Positions 33,585 to 54,100 of a stretch of DNA of 64,000 nt are shown here, in pieces. The stretch is from assembly GCF_032118995.1 (NCBI RefSeq), contig NC_092660.1, positions 19,082,501 through 19,146,500 on the forward strand, given 5' to 3'. The translations under genes were made by a program, and so were the position numbers. The notes under the pieces are model-generated. The model saw only the letters and a program-made list of their open reading frames with translations. It was not told the DNA's origin and did no database searches. The DNA is from Asterias amurensis (Eukaryota > Echinodermata > Asteroidea > Forcipulatida > Asteriidae). Each line of letters begins with the position of its first letter. Within the stretch, counting starts at the first letter, position 1.

Positions 33585-33915
33585 TTAAAGGGGAAGGTGT
33601 ACGTTTGGTATAGAAGCCCAAATCAGCTTACAATTATATGAAGCATTTTGAGAAATAGTTCACTTGGAAGTAATCTGGTTTTGTAAAAAGATATAAGTTT
33701 TTATGCCTCAAGGTTTGAAGCTGTGAAGCATTATTGTCAAAATACTTCTCATGTGTATTCCATTTAGGGTTTATTCTTCCAGCGTGGACATATTCGCACC
33801 GGATTGTCGATGATATCTCAAAAACACAACCATCTTTGGGAATTTTCACATGTTAGTTTTATTGTTTACCTACATTTATATAGATTGCAACAAGCTAACG
33901 GTTCCAAAACAATTA
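33585..33915 (+). repeat. Dispersed repeat of unknown class
   Basis: Shares AAGTAATCTGGTT, GTTTTTATGCC, TTATTCTTCC, GTGGACATATTCGC, ATATCTCAAAA and ATTTATATAGAT(T) with 40075-40370. A third, weaker copy is suggested near 24100. It probably forms part of the BRIX1 3' UTR. Confidence 0.5.
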
Positions 33916-33962
33916 AGTCTAAGAGAAACCAGCTGTTGTTTTTTACCACATATTATAACTAA

Positions 33963-33968
33963 AATAAA
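33963..33968 (+). terminator. Poly(A) signal AATAAA, candidate for BRIX1
   Basis: First AATAAA in the sense direction after the BRIX1 stop, about 435 nt downstream. It lies after a dispersed repeat copy at 33585-33915. Confidence 0.35.
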
Positions 33969-34093
33969 TCCTGCTTTTTGGTCTATTTCTCTAGGGCCGG
34001 GAACACTGTTCCTAAAAGCGCATGGGTTCACAAAAGGTGGACATTATTTCAACATATCTCCTCAAATATGGACTCTAGGTTCAGACTTTTTTA

Positions 34094-34393
34094 ATAGCAC
34101 TGTACACTATTGGTAAATACTCAAATAATTGTTAGCATAAAAACTTACTTGGTAGCAAGCAATGGAGAGCTGTTGAAAACATTGTGAGAAGCAACTCCCT
34201 CTGAAGTAACAAAATCAAGCATCTGAAAGCACACAACTTTGTGTGACAAGGGTGTTTCTTCTTCCATTATTATCTTGCAACTTCAATGACCAATTGAGTT
34301 TAAATTTTCACAGGTTTGTTATTTTGTGCATATGTTGAGATACACCAAGTGAGAAGACTGGTCTTTGACAATTACCAAAGGTGTCCAGTGTCT
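34094..34393 (+). mobile_element. TTAA-MITE (GGCAGTGGACAC family), shortened copy
   Basis: Starts after TTAA with TAGCACTGTACACTATTGGT and ends GGTGTCCAGTGTC before TTAA at 34394. The palindromic middle block is missing. Confidence 0.7.
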
Positions 34394-35332
34394 TTAAAGC
34401 AAAGACCTTCACCACAGGGCATGTTTGAAATGTGTAACATGTCATTTGGAAATGGGGATAAAATTTGGGTGGTTTTTGTTTTTTGGGGGGGGGGGGGTGG
34501 GGTTGATCTATGAAGGAAAATAAACGGGGAAAGAAGAAACAAGAACCTTTCAAAAATGAGACGTAATTATTCTTTTTAATTTGTTGTCCCTTTCTTTATT
34601 CTACAATTATAGGAAAGTGAGGTAATTTTCTCCAAAGAAATTGCAAATTTGTACAATAAATATTACAGTACACATGTTAAAATTCAATTCTTTGATGTAA
34701 CTAGGAATGAAGACAAGTCAATGTAGTGACATGAAAGAGCCTTGTGCTTTGTCTTTTTTTATGTGTTCAATTAGTTTTGTAAGTTTTTTTAAAATGAGTT
34801 ATCTACATACATGTAAATTTATGCATAAATTTAGGAGGTGGAATGCAGTTAGCGGTGACGCCACGTGCAGTGCCAGAACAATTTTAGTGATGGGCTCTAA
34901 ATCCAATTTAGTCCACCATCCACCATAATTATCTACTTTGTGGTGTAGATTTGTTCTTTGAGAACTTGTCTTGCTATTTATTCTACTGCTGCGGAGTAGA
35001 TTTCAGAATTTGGGCGACTACCTAGCTCGGAAAAGTACTGTCCTGCTGAATAAGTACTACCGGGGGAAAGGTAGGAAAACGGCTGGAACTACATAAACTA
35101 CTTTCGCTTAGTGGATTAAGGGTTCTTCAATACTAATGTTACTGCCGCAGAGTAAGGCGATTATTGCTCTCAATATTTCGGCTGGCCTGTGTGGCAGGCG
35201 ATTCCGTCCCCCCATATGGCAAACTATGCACAAACTACTTCTGATTGCCCCCTCTTTTGAATTATCCTCCTCCAGCCCAAGTTAATTTCCCATATGGGGG
35301 GGACACAATCTCCAGTGGAGGGAATTACCTGG

Positions 35333-35826
35333 GACACCTGCTCTAGTCATCTACAAGAAACGAGACATACATCTTGAACTTGTCTGTTTAGTCAAAAGCT
35401 TACAGGGAACCTGTGACAAATAGTATATAACATAGTTTTTGCACGGTCTTTGTTGGGAACCAGTTAACAGTGGTAAACATAACATGGTATTATTTCCCTG
35501 GGACATCTCGTCGTCTACAGGAAACTAGACATACATCTAACTTGTCTGTTTAGTCAAAAGCTTACAGGGAACCTGTGACAAATAGTATATAACATAGTTT
35601 TTGCACGGTCTTTGTTGGGAACCAGTTAACAGTGGTAAACATAACATGGTATTATTTCCCTGGGACACGCTCTCGTCGTCTATAGGAAACTAGACATACA
35701 TCTAACTTGTCTGTTTAGTCAAAAGCTTACAGGGAACCTGTGACAAATAGTATATAACATAGTTTTTTGCACGGCCTTTGTTGGGAACCAGTAAAAAATG
35801 GTAAACAAAACATGATATTTTCACCA
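35333..35826. repeat. About 164-bp tandem triplication
   Basis: TGTCTGTTTAGTCAAAAGC begins at 35381, 35543 and 35708 (spacing 162 and 165). Each unit also has TTGCACGGTCTTTGTTGGGA, or a one-base variant, and TGGTAAACATAACATGGTA. Copies 2 and 3 are nearly identical, copy 1 slightly more diverged. Confidence 0.85.
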
Positions 35827-36043
35827 GTGACAATGTTAAGAGAAGGGGTTCGCCCCGGTGTACCTGGCTGTGGCTGCTGAATGCGCCGTAGCACCTTGTA
35901 AACACTCATAAGGTGCTACATAATTGGGTCTCAGAATTCATCACTGCAATAACCTATCTTTCTGACAGTTTGTATATACTCAGCGCCTCGAGTACCTTGT
36001 TTGGTAGTTACGTGCGCTATATCAGACTTTGATTATTAATTTT
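35815..36043 (+). repeat. SINE-like repeat family B with GCGCTATATCAGACTTTG tail
   Basis: GTTCGCCCCGGTGTACCTGG, TAGCACCTTGTAAACACTC, then CGAGTACCTTGTTTGGTAG and ATATCAGACTTTGATTATT. It links the body seen at 42905 to the tail seen at 42773-42900. Confidence 0.55.
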
Positions 36044-36164
36044 CAAAACACATTATTTTGATCGGTTACATGTTCCTTCTTGTCATATTTTTTTCTCAGC
36101 ACCATTGTATAACAAACTTTGGCCCTGGTCATATTCTTCATCAGCAGAAGCCCCCCCCCCCTCC

Positions 36165-36300
36165 CCCTCCCCGAGTCAAAAAGTGACTTCCAAATCACAT
36201 CAGGAACACAACATAACACATTCAAGCCACTTCTGAAAGCCCACTTGTTTCAGGATGCCTACCATCAATGACTTATTTATTTCTTCTGTGCCTCAGCACC
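36165..36300 (+). mobile_element. LINE 3' end fragment
   Basis: One frame reads FKPLLKAHLFQDAYHQ, a close match to the FKxLLKTHLFxxAY terminus of CR1/L2-type ORF2, then a stop. Only the last ~45 codons survive. Confidence 0.5.
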
Positions 36301-36529
36301 TTTGAGCAAACCTTTCTTTCAACAGAAATTAAAACGTTTTCAAAGTTGAATGAGAATTGTTTTTTTAAAAGGAACAAGCAAAATTAAATGTGTATACTTT
36401 GTAATAGTTAAAATGGGCAATCGATACTTAAACTAAAAAATCTGGAAATGGTATAATTGCACCTGGCCAATTGAATCTATTATTAATGTATTAATTATTC
36501 TGCTGTCTACAATAGGGACCCTTTTTAGG

Positions 36530-36805
36530 GTAGACAGAAAAGGAGACCCAGTAGAGGACGTACGTCATGGACTTTGGTCGTGTGAATAAAACATTGTATG
36601 CATAGTTCATGTTTGATGACGGGGGTTAGGGTTAGGGTTAGGGTTAGGGTTAGGGTTAGGGTAAGGGTTAGGGTTAGGGTTGCCTAGATTTCGATTTGAC
36701 ATCTGACCCCGACATCAAACATGAATTATGCATACAAAAAGTACAATGTTCACACGACCAAAGTCCATGACGTACGTCCTCTACTGGGTCTCCTTTTCCG
36801 TCTAC
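36530..36805. mobile_element. Inverted-repeat element carrying TTAGGG repeats, Mutator-like target duplication
   Basis: Terminal repeats GTAGAC(A/G)GAAAAGGAGACC and onward match for 57 nt with one mismatch, then continue with small gaps to about 95 nt. Immediate flanks carry an 11-bp duplication CCCTTTTTAGG (36519-36529 and 36806-36816), in the 9-11 bp range of Mutator-like elements. No coding capacity, so non-autonomous. Confidence 0.8.
36626..36679 (+). repeat. Interstitial telomere-type array (TTAGGG)9
   Basis: Nine hexamers, the seventh being TAAGGG. It sits between the arms of the element at 36530-36805, not at a chromosome end. Confidence 0.95.
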
Positions 36806-36819
36806 CCCTTTTTAGGTGG

Positions 36820-38630
36820 TAGGCAAACACCCAGACACAATTTTTAATTAGTTTGTATGTCACAATAAACAAAAGCTTGGCCCCAAACCATTTGACACGG
36901 CAACTGTCTTTATAGTATGAGGGGTACAAATGTAAGCAGGAACTTGTGACTAAGCAAGTCATTGTACTGGACTTTATTCAAATCATACATACTTCCCGGA
37001 AGCAACAAATCAATCATTATGTTGACATTCTTTTAATATAATATTAAAATAATAACTTCTATTTGGCCACTTTTTTTCATTGTCCACTAGAAACTACAAA
37101 AAATACTTGAAACAAAATACATATACCGACTAAATAGAAACAATAAAAAATACATAAACTCTTAAAGGGGCTGTGTATGTTATGATCAAAGCACTCTCAA
37201 GTTCCTACACTGGTGCCCACACTCTCCATAGCTTTGACATGGGGGAAGGGCGCGTGAGTGGCAGTGACTGGGTTAAAGATCATAATTCCATGTGAAGCCA
37301 CAGACCTGCCTTGATCACGACGACACAGCCCCTTTAACTCTTAAAAATAATCAGTATCTTTTATTGTATTCAAAATGGTTTATTCTCACACAACATTCTA
37401 TACAATTTGATTTAAATACCGTAATTAATTAATAATAAAAACTACTTATTGTACATGTAAGAGTTGCATACATGGTGAGAAAGGTCCTTAAAAACTACCA
37501 AAATACTATAAGATTGGGCAGTTTCCAGCCGATCTTTGTTAGAAGATAACTCCAAGCAAAGAGCAGTTTGTTTTTACGCTCCTAGCCACCTGGGCCTTTT
37601 TTCAAAGTCATGCTTACTAGACTAAGGTTACCAACCAAAATACAATTGTCACACATACCATCATAGAGTAACTTACTCTATGGTACAATTTATGACTGGT
37701 ATCCTGCCCATTTCCGCTTAGCAGCAAGTTGTTAAGCAGTAAGTTTTGCTTAAGCAGCTTTATGAAATTGGGCCCGGACTACCAATATACTCAAGTTGGT
37801 TCAAGATATCATGGACTCCACTGTTTGAAATTTAAACTGTATGAAGAAGGCAGGAGAGGTTACAAATATCAACACATAATTCATTAATAATACCTTTAAG
37901 AGTGGTTGGGAATTGTACACTAACGGCCTTTTGTGTCTATACAGTGTACATGATTCAAATTCGATTTGCCCCTTGCACAGTCAGCCTGTTACGTGTCGTG
38001 ATTAAGTGGTCCAGATCACTGGACCCAAGTTCTGTTGGTGTCCACAACTCTCCCCTAGTCAATATACAGGCCTGGGCCCAATTTCAAAGGGCTGCTAAGC
38101 AAACGTTTTGTGCTTACGGTGCGCCCCGTGACAAAATATCTATTTCATAGAGACCGTAAGGAGCTGTTTTTCGCTTACGAAGGTTAGCACGCAAAAGCGT
38201 ATGCTAACCTGCCGCATTTTGCGCTAACCGACCCTATTTTGTGTCCGTCGGCCATGATGCTTCACGAGGGCAACAGAGGCGTTTGCCTCCGGTGCCCCTG
38301 GTCATGCCTCGTTGCCCCTTGAAATTTTCCAGGAGCAGAGTTGCCAACATTTGCATCTTGCAATCAGAGAGATATTGTGGTTTGCAATCGACACAATAAG
38401 GAACAAGTTTCCATTATCAGTGTGATTATCAAATTTCGGATGACTGGAAAGATTGGTTTGCCATAGACGTGCCCTTTACAAAGGAGAAAAATGCCCTGGT
38501 GCCCTCGCAGCATTTGGCCTGAATCTAAATGAACTCAAAACACACCTGTTTGATTACCCTTTACATCCCAGAAACAAAGACGCCCGACACCCTTCCCTGC
38601 CCCCAAACCCCTCTCACTCTGCATGGTCCA
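36820..38630. other. Intergenic interval downstream of CMPK1
   Basis: No gene. Contains a GGGCCC-type palindromic MITE (37588-37773), a similar half-copy from 38073, a GTTGCCCCTT repeat near 38270-38340, and a possible LINE end (LNELKTHLFDYPL in plus frame, 38520-38560). Confidence 0.45.
37588..37773. mobile_element. Palindromic MITE (GGGCCCAATTTCA family)
   Basis: Left CCTGGGCCTTTTTTCAAAG and right CTTTATGAAATTGGGCCCGG, with inner CTTAAGCAG words. Confidence 0.5.
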
Positions 38631-38636
38631 TTTAAT
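38631..38636 (-). terminator. Variant poly(A) signal ATTAAA, candidate for CMPK1
   Basis: TTTAAT on the plus strand reads ATTAAA on the CMPK1 strand, about 70 nt past its stop. Canonical AATAAA on that strand is not seen until about 37.36-37.38 kb. Confidence 0.3.
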
Positions 38637-38706
38637 CCTTACCGATGAAAAAGTACGATATAAAAATAAAGAGATATGCTGCAACCTGACAGGCCTCTCC
38701 AGATCC

Positions 38707-47141
<8,435 letters not shown>

Positions 47142-47299
47142 GAATTAAAACCAACAAAAACCTACAACGTGGATGTTGGTCAACAATCTTGTCTTTCCGT
47201 CTCACACACGTTCGCGTTGTGTGTGTACACCCGTACAGTTTTACATCCGTGGTCCGTCGTCCGAGATAACCAACACGACGTATGAAGCTAAACCGCGGA

Positions 47300-50200
47300 T
47301 GGTTGTGATTAAAATACGCATGCGCAAGTTGTGATTAGTCTCTTGCAGTCGTAATGTTGTGTTTATTTTTGAGCCAATACTATTTTCTGTATTAAACCAT
47401 CTAAAGTTCAACCCCGTCATATTTTGTAACGCAAAACTGCTTTGGGTAAACTGTCTACTGACACCTTTTAATGGTTGGATCATGAATGGAGGTTTTCTTA
47501 CCCTGTGTTCGCACTATTTCCCAAATAAACAGTGTGATTTGCATATCATGAATATGCATTTAGGCAGAAGTTCAACCCAGTGTTTTGCATCTCAGTTTGT
47601 TAACACGGGAGGGCGCAAAAAAGCTCTAAAAGGTGCTCATAGATTCATAGCCGCAACCAATGCTTGTGCTAATTAATATTCAAAAGTTATTTTAAAAACT
47701 ATTTTAAGTATCTGAACCTCTTAAAAACCAATCAAATATATTTTCGTAATAAACTAATAAAACTAATAAAACATCTGATTTCTTTTCAATTTTTGGCAGG
47801 TCAGCTTTTCGGAATTTTTGCTAATTAGGCCATACCCCGGAAAAAACAGACAAATAATGTGTTTTTTCCTAAACCGCTGCAAGTATGATCACTTTTTTCA
47901 CTTCCCAAGCCAAATAGGACCAACCTCAAAGCCTTCATTTATCACATCTCCTCAAAAGCTGAAGCACATAGCACCCAGGTTGTGATAAATTGTTATAGGC
48001 CCCTAACGACACAATTAATTGCATGACCCCAAAACAATATTATTAAACAGAATTTGAGGGCATGGAATGATAACCCTGTTTTGCGCATGACTTTTGGCCT
48101 ATAGTGGCACCCTGGCAACTAATGGGGCTTATTCGTCTCTCGTCACCTCTTGGCTATTGTAAAAATATATTCCATCAAAGATAATTGAGCTAAAACAGAA
48201 CACGAACAAGCATAAACAATAATATAAATTCCCCCTTTTTAAAAACCTTTTTCTTTTCAGAAGAAAGCAACAATAATAAGCCCAAATACTGTGAACAGAA
48301 ACCGAGACACAAAGTCATTTATTAATATTTGGTCCGTTCCGGCCACGCCCTTTCGCGGGCGCGAGCAATTTCAAAATATACCAATACTTTTTAGCACTGA
48401 TAATTAATTACGTAGGGGCTTTGAAAAGACAGGAGAATACGGGAACACAAAGTTATAATAATTACCAGGAATATCACTACCGAGTAAGCATTAATCGTAA
48501 TAATTATTACGAACCGGTATATCTCATTTACGAAAAACTGCCATGATAGATAATAAGTCATGATAGTTTAGGGGGGCTATAGTTCAAATGAAATGTAAGT
48601 CATTATTGTGACTTTTACTTGAATATTTATAAGATGTAGGCTTTGGTAGTAATTATTGTTACGTTGAATTACAGTTTCTTTCTTTCCTGATAATTAAAAA
48701 CCGTTTGTACAGTGTTTAACCTCTAGCAAAGTGTTGTCATGTCAAGCAATAACTCAATTGCCACTTTAGGCAGGGCTTCGGTGTAATAGATGAAAGGAAA
48801 TAGATAGGGCTTACCTGTTTTTAATAATATAAATCAACTCAACTTTTAAATCACCACACTGGATAATGTTTTAAAAGCATTTTCAACTCGATGCGCTTTT
48901 CAGTTAGAAGAGTCGTCTTAGGTAAATGTATACAAATTAAAAATGACACGGCATGAATTAAACTTTACTTTACTGGCTAACTTAAATCCATAAATAAATT
49001 GAGTTTATATCAATATTGGTTTGAAAGTTTGTGACTAGTGGAAACTTTTGAAAAGTTGTCAGTGAAGCAATTTCATTGAAACCACGCAACTATTTACCGT
49101 GACATTGACATTCTTACCGATCCATATCAATCTCGACAGTAAGGAATGTATCGTGTATGTTGAATATCTTCAATCTATCTTAAGTTTCTGTTGTATTTGT
49201 TGGTATAATTCACTCTCCCAGGCAAATTGTAAAAAACTCCAGCGCATCCCCAAAAAGGCCGGCAGGATTATTGGAGCCGACACTATAAGAGCATGCAAGA
49301 AATCATGGAAGATTACATTATGACTCAGTTTAATAAGTTTTAACCATCAATTTTTTCAGAACCACTCAGGTAGGGTCCGACAACTATGTCTCAAGACCAA
49401 CAGTTTTAAGAACTCGTTTTCTACCTAGCGCAATAACCTTTGTAACAAAAGTTGGTCGAGATAACGTGGTGCATTTTTAAAATTTGTTGATTATTGTGTA
49501 TTTTATGATCTGTATTACCCCCCTTTCTATTACTTTAATTTATAAATATATTCTTGTTGTCTATTGTTTTTATGCCTCTACTTGTATTAGATTCTCCTTA
49601 TAGGCCCAACACAGGGAAAACAAATTTCATGCTGTTACCATGACAATAAATATTTTGAATCTTTGAATATCAAGTTGTCTTCAAATGCAGAAAAGCGTTA
49701 AAGTTACAGGCCTTTTACGGTTCGAATGGTTTTAGGCTTTCCTCTCTTGTTTGTCATAACAGAAGTTGCATTTTCCAATGAAAAAGGAACCAAAATCTAA
49801 TAATAAACACAAACATAATACATGCGCATAAACGCAGCAACATGTTCTTCAATAATTTTGATCAAGATTTTTATCACAACCATGGATGAAGGAAAATACA
49901 ATATTTCCTGCCTCCATGTTACATTTATGCGGAGTTCCTTTGCCCTTCCAAATATCAGTCAACTTAATGAGTGCTGTATAAAACAAACAAAAGTACACTG
50001 AACATGGAGATCCATTGGTTGACAATTTGCATCGAAAAATTTCATAAAAAACTTTGATGTAACAAACTGTCTCCCTTCCTCCACCGTTGACAATAACTTT
50101 TGCCTCAAAAACTTAACTCTAGAATGTGAATGAAATGAAGATTCACACACAAAGTTGAAAATAAATCAGAGGAAGCTATTATTGCATTTGGTGCGTCTAT

Positions 50201-51102
50201 TCGCACAATCTTTATTTCTTTAATGATAGGCAAATACCGTATTATTCCATTGTTGTTTATAAAAAACATTGTTAATTTGCAGTAGGAAATACGTTGTACA
50301 AAAGGTTAAAATGATGCAAAGAAACAATCCCTCTTCAAAGTTGTGGTTGCAGCCATTTTAACTATTATTTCTGTAATGTTGAAATTTGATTATAACGAGG
50401 ATTATAAAACCATACTATATTGCTGACATATCTTTGATGACGAGTTGTTTTGTTTGTTAAAAGAAGTTTAAAAAAAGTGAAAGTGGTACCAATCTCCCTA
50501 GACGCATTTTTTCCACCAAAGGTTATTTCAACAATTCAAAGTACATACATACATCATAAAAGTATGGAACTTTAATCTAAACATGAGAAGAAAATGTATG
50601 CATTTGTACAATTCGTTTTTACAACAATACATAGCAGTACAACATTGTCCATGTCCAACTTGTATAATCTAGAAGAAATTGCACATTATTTTAATATATA
50701 AAGGTTCATGTAAATGATACTACAGAAACTGCTTTAAAAACAACCAAGCTTCTTTAACTGTTCCCTTTTTCCACGAATAGAAACGATAATACCACACAAA
50801 ATTGTCTTGAGCCATTAATGAAAGCTGAACTTTGATGCGTTGGAAGGATGAAATCATCTGCTCTGCAACTTGGCCTTCAATCTTGAACACCCATCTGTTT
50901 GTATCCAATGGAACAGGCCAATGAAAAAATACAAAAAGGAAATACATACTTAGTTGAAATTAATAAAATCATGTAGAAACTATGAGATGAGTGGCTGTGG
51001 CAAATATTTGTTTTGTTTTAGTTTTTAGTTGTAATTCTCTTTTTAAGCTATTTTATGATACAAACCTACTTTTTTATGAATGTATGTATTCAGGTTTTTA
51101 AT
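47300..51102. other. Gene-poor interval upstream of CMPK1
   Basis: Only the LINE 3' end at 49099-49675 is recognisable. 47142-47300 is probably the CMPK1 promoter/5' UTR. 48330-48370 has a short GC-rich patch (GGCCACGCCC, CGCGGGCGCG). Otherwise AT-rich with no conserved frame. Confidence 0.5.
49099..49675 (+). mobile_element. LINE 3' end (CR1/L2-like ORF2 C-terminus and 3' tail)
   Basis: FCCICWYNSLSQANCKKLQR followed by IPKKAGRIIG matches the WYxxLSxxNxxKLxRIxxxAxKIIG block near the end of CR1/L2-type ORF2. RQLCLKTNSFKNSF then follows after interruptions. The 3' end is TGACAATAAATATTTTGAAT plus a short TTTGAAT repeat, typical of these clades. Confidence 0.7.
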
Positions 51103-54100
51103 TGAATTGTGTAGTTCCCATTGACTTGTGTATGGTTGTGTAGTTTCCCATTGACTTGTGTATGGTTGTGTAGTTTCCCATTGACTTATGTATGGTTGTG
51201 TAGTTTCCCATTGACTTGTGTATGGTTGTGTAGTTTTCCGTTGACTTGTGGATGGTTGTGTAGTTTCCCATTGACTTGTGTATGGTTGTGAAGTGTCCCA
51301 TTGACTTGTGTATGGTTGTGTAGTTTCCCATTGACTTGTGTATGGTTGTGTAGTTTCCCATTGACTTGTGTATGGTTGTGTAGTTTCCCATTGACTTGTG
51401 TATGGTTGTGTAGTTTCCCATTGACTTGTGTATGGTTGTGTAGTTTCCAATTGCATTGTGTATGGTTGTGTAGTTTCCTATTGACTTGTGTATAGTTGTG
51501 TAGTTTCCCATTGACATGTGTATGGTTGTGAAGTGTCCCATTGACTAGTGTATGGATGTGTAGTTTCCCATTGACTTGTGTATGGTTGTGTAGTTTCCCA
51601 TTGACTTGTGTATGGTTGTGTAGATTCGCATTGCATTGTGTATGGTTGTGTAGTTTCCTATTGACTTGTGTATGGTTGTGTAGTTTCCCATTGACTTGTG
51701 TATGGTTGTGAAGCGTCCCATTGACATGTGTATGGTTGTGCAGTTTCCCTTTGACTTGTGTATGGTTGTGTAGTTTCCCGTTGACTTGTGTATGGTTGTG
51801 TAGTTTCCCATTGACATGTGTATGGTTGTGAAGTGTCCCATTGACTAGTGTATGGATGTGTAGTTTCCCATTGACTTGTGTATGGTTGTGTAGTTTCCCA
51901 TTGACTAGTGTATGGTTGTGTAGTTTCCCATTGACTTGTGTATGGTTGTGAAGCGTCCCATTGACATGTGTATGTTTGTGCAGTTTCCCAATGACTTGTG
52001 TATGGTTGTGTAGTTTCCCGTTGACTTGTGAATGGTTGTGTAGTTTCCCATTGCATTGTGTATTGTTGTGTAGTTTCCCATTGACTTGTGTATGGTTGTG
52101 TAGTTTCCCATTGACTTGTGTATGGTTGTGTAGTTTCCCATTGACTTGTGTATGGTTGTGTAGTTTCCCATTGACTTGTGTATGGTTGTGAAGTTCCCCA
52201 TTGACTTGTGTATGGTTGTGTAGTTTCCCATTGACTTGTGTATGGTTGTGTAGTTTCCCGTTGACTTGTGTATGGTTATGTAGTTTCCAATTGACTTGTG
52301 TATGGTTGTGTAGTTTCCCATTGACTTGTGTATGGTTGTGTAGTTTCCCATTGACTTGTGTATGGTTGTGTAGTTTCCAATTGCATTGTGTATGGTCGTG
52401 TAGTTTCCTATTGACTTGTGTATGGTTGTGTAGTTTCCCATTGACATGTGTATGGTTGTAAAATGTCCCATTGACTTGTGTATGGATGTGTAGTTTCCCA
52501 TTGACTTGTGTATGGTTGTGTAGTTTCCCATTGACTTGTGTATGGTTGTGTAGTTTCGCATTGCATTGTGTATGGTTGTGTAGTTTCCCATTGACTTGTG
52601 TATGGTTGTGTAGTTTCCCATTGACTTGTGTATGGTTGTGAAGCGTCCCATTGACTTGTGTATGGTTGTGCAGTTTCCCTTTGACTTGTGTATGGTTGTG
52701 TAGTTTCCCGTTGACTTGTGTATGGTTGTGAAGCGTCCCATTGACTTGTGTATGGTTGTGCAGTTTCCCTTTGACTTGTGTATGGTTGTGTAGTTTCCCG
52801 TTGACTTGTGTATGGTTGTGTAGTTTCCCATTGCATTGTGAATGGTTGTGTAGTTTCCCATTGACTTGTGTATGGTTGTGTAGTTTCCCAATGACTTGTG
52901 TATGGTTGTGTAGTTTCCCATTGACATGTGTATGTTTGTGCAGTTTCCCAATGACTTGTGTATGGTTGTGTAGTTTCCCGTTGACTTGTGAATGGTTGTG
53001 TAGTTTCCCATTGCATTGTGTATGGTTGTGTAGTTTCCCATTGACTTGTGTATGGTTGTGTAGTTTTCCGTTGACTTGTGGATGGTTGTGTAGTTTCCCA
53101 TTGACTTGTGTATGGTTGTGAAGTGCCCCATTGACTTGTGTATGGTTGTGCAGTTTCCCTTTGACTTGTGTATGGTTGTGTAGTTTCCCGTTGACTTGTG
53201 TATGGTTGTGTAGTTTCCCATTGACTTGTGTATGGTTGTGTAGTTTCCCATTGACTTGTGTATGGTTGTGAAGCGTCCCATTGACTTGTGTATGGTTGTG
53301 CAGTTTCCCTTTGACTTGTGTATGGTTGTGTAGTTTCCCGTTGACTTGTGTATGGTTGTGTAGTTTCCCATTGACTTGTGTATGGTTGTGTAGTTTCCCA
53401 TTGACTTGTGTATGGTTGTGAAATGTCCCATTGACTTGTGTATGGTTGTGTAGTTTCCCATTGACTTGTGTATGGTTGTGTAGTTTCCCATTGACTTGTG
53501 TATGGTTGTGTAGTTTCCCATTGACTTGTGTATGGTTGTGTAGTTTCCCATTGACTTGTGTATGGTTGTGTAGTTCCCCATTGACTTGTGTATGGTTGTG
53601 TAGTTTCCCATTGACTTGTGTATGGTTGTGTAGTTTCCCGTTGACTTGTGTATGGTTGTGTACTTTCCCATTGACTTGTGTATGGTTGTGTACTTTCCCA
53701 TTGCATTGTGTAGGGTTGTGTAGTTTCCCATTGACTTGTGTATGGTAGTGTAGTTTCCCATTGACTTGTGTATGGGTGTGTAGTTTCCCATTGACTTGTG
53801 TAGGGTTGTGTAGTTTCCCATTGCATTGTGTATGGTTGTGTAGTTTCCCGTTGACTTGTGTATGGTTGTGTAGTTTCCCATTGACTTGTGTATGGTTGTG
53901 TAGTTTCCCATTGACTTGTGTATGGTTGTCTAGTTTCCCATTGACTTGTGTATGGTTGTGCAGTTTCCCATTGACTTGTGTATGGTTGTGTAGTTTCCCG
54001 TTGACTTGTGTATGGTTGTGTAGTTTCCCATTGACTTGTGTATGGTTGTGTAGTTTCCCATTGACTTGTGTATGGTTGTGAAGTGTCCCATTGACTTGTG

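Noticed and set aside
36626-36679. Chromosome end or fusion point from TTAGGG repeats
   Set aside because: Only nine units, enclosed in a transposon-like inverted repeat with target duplication, and ordinary genes lie on both sides.
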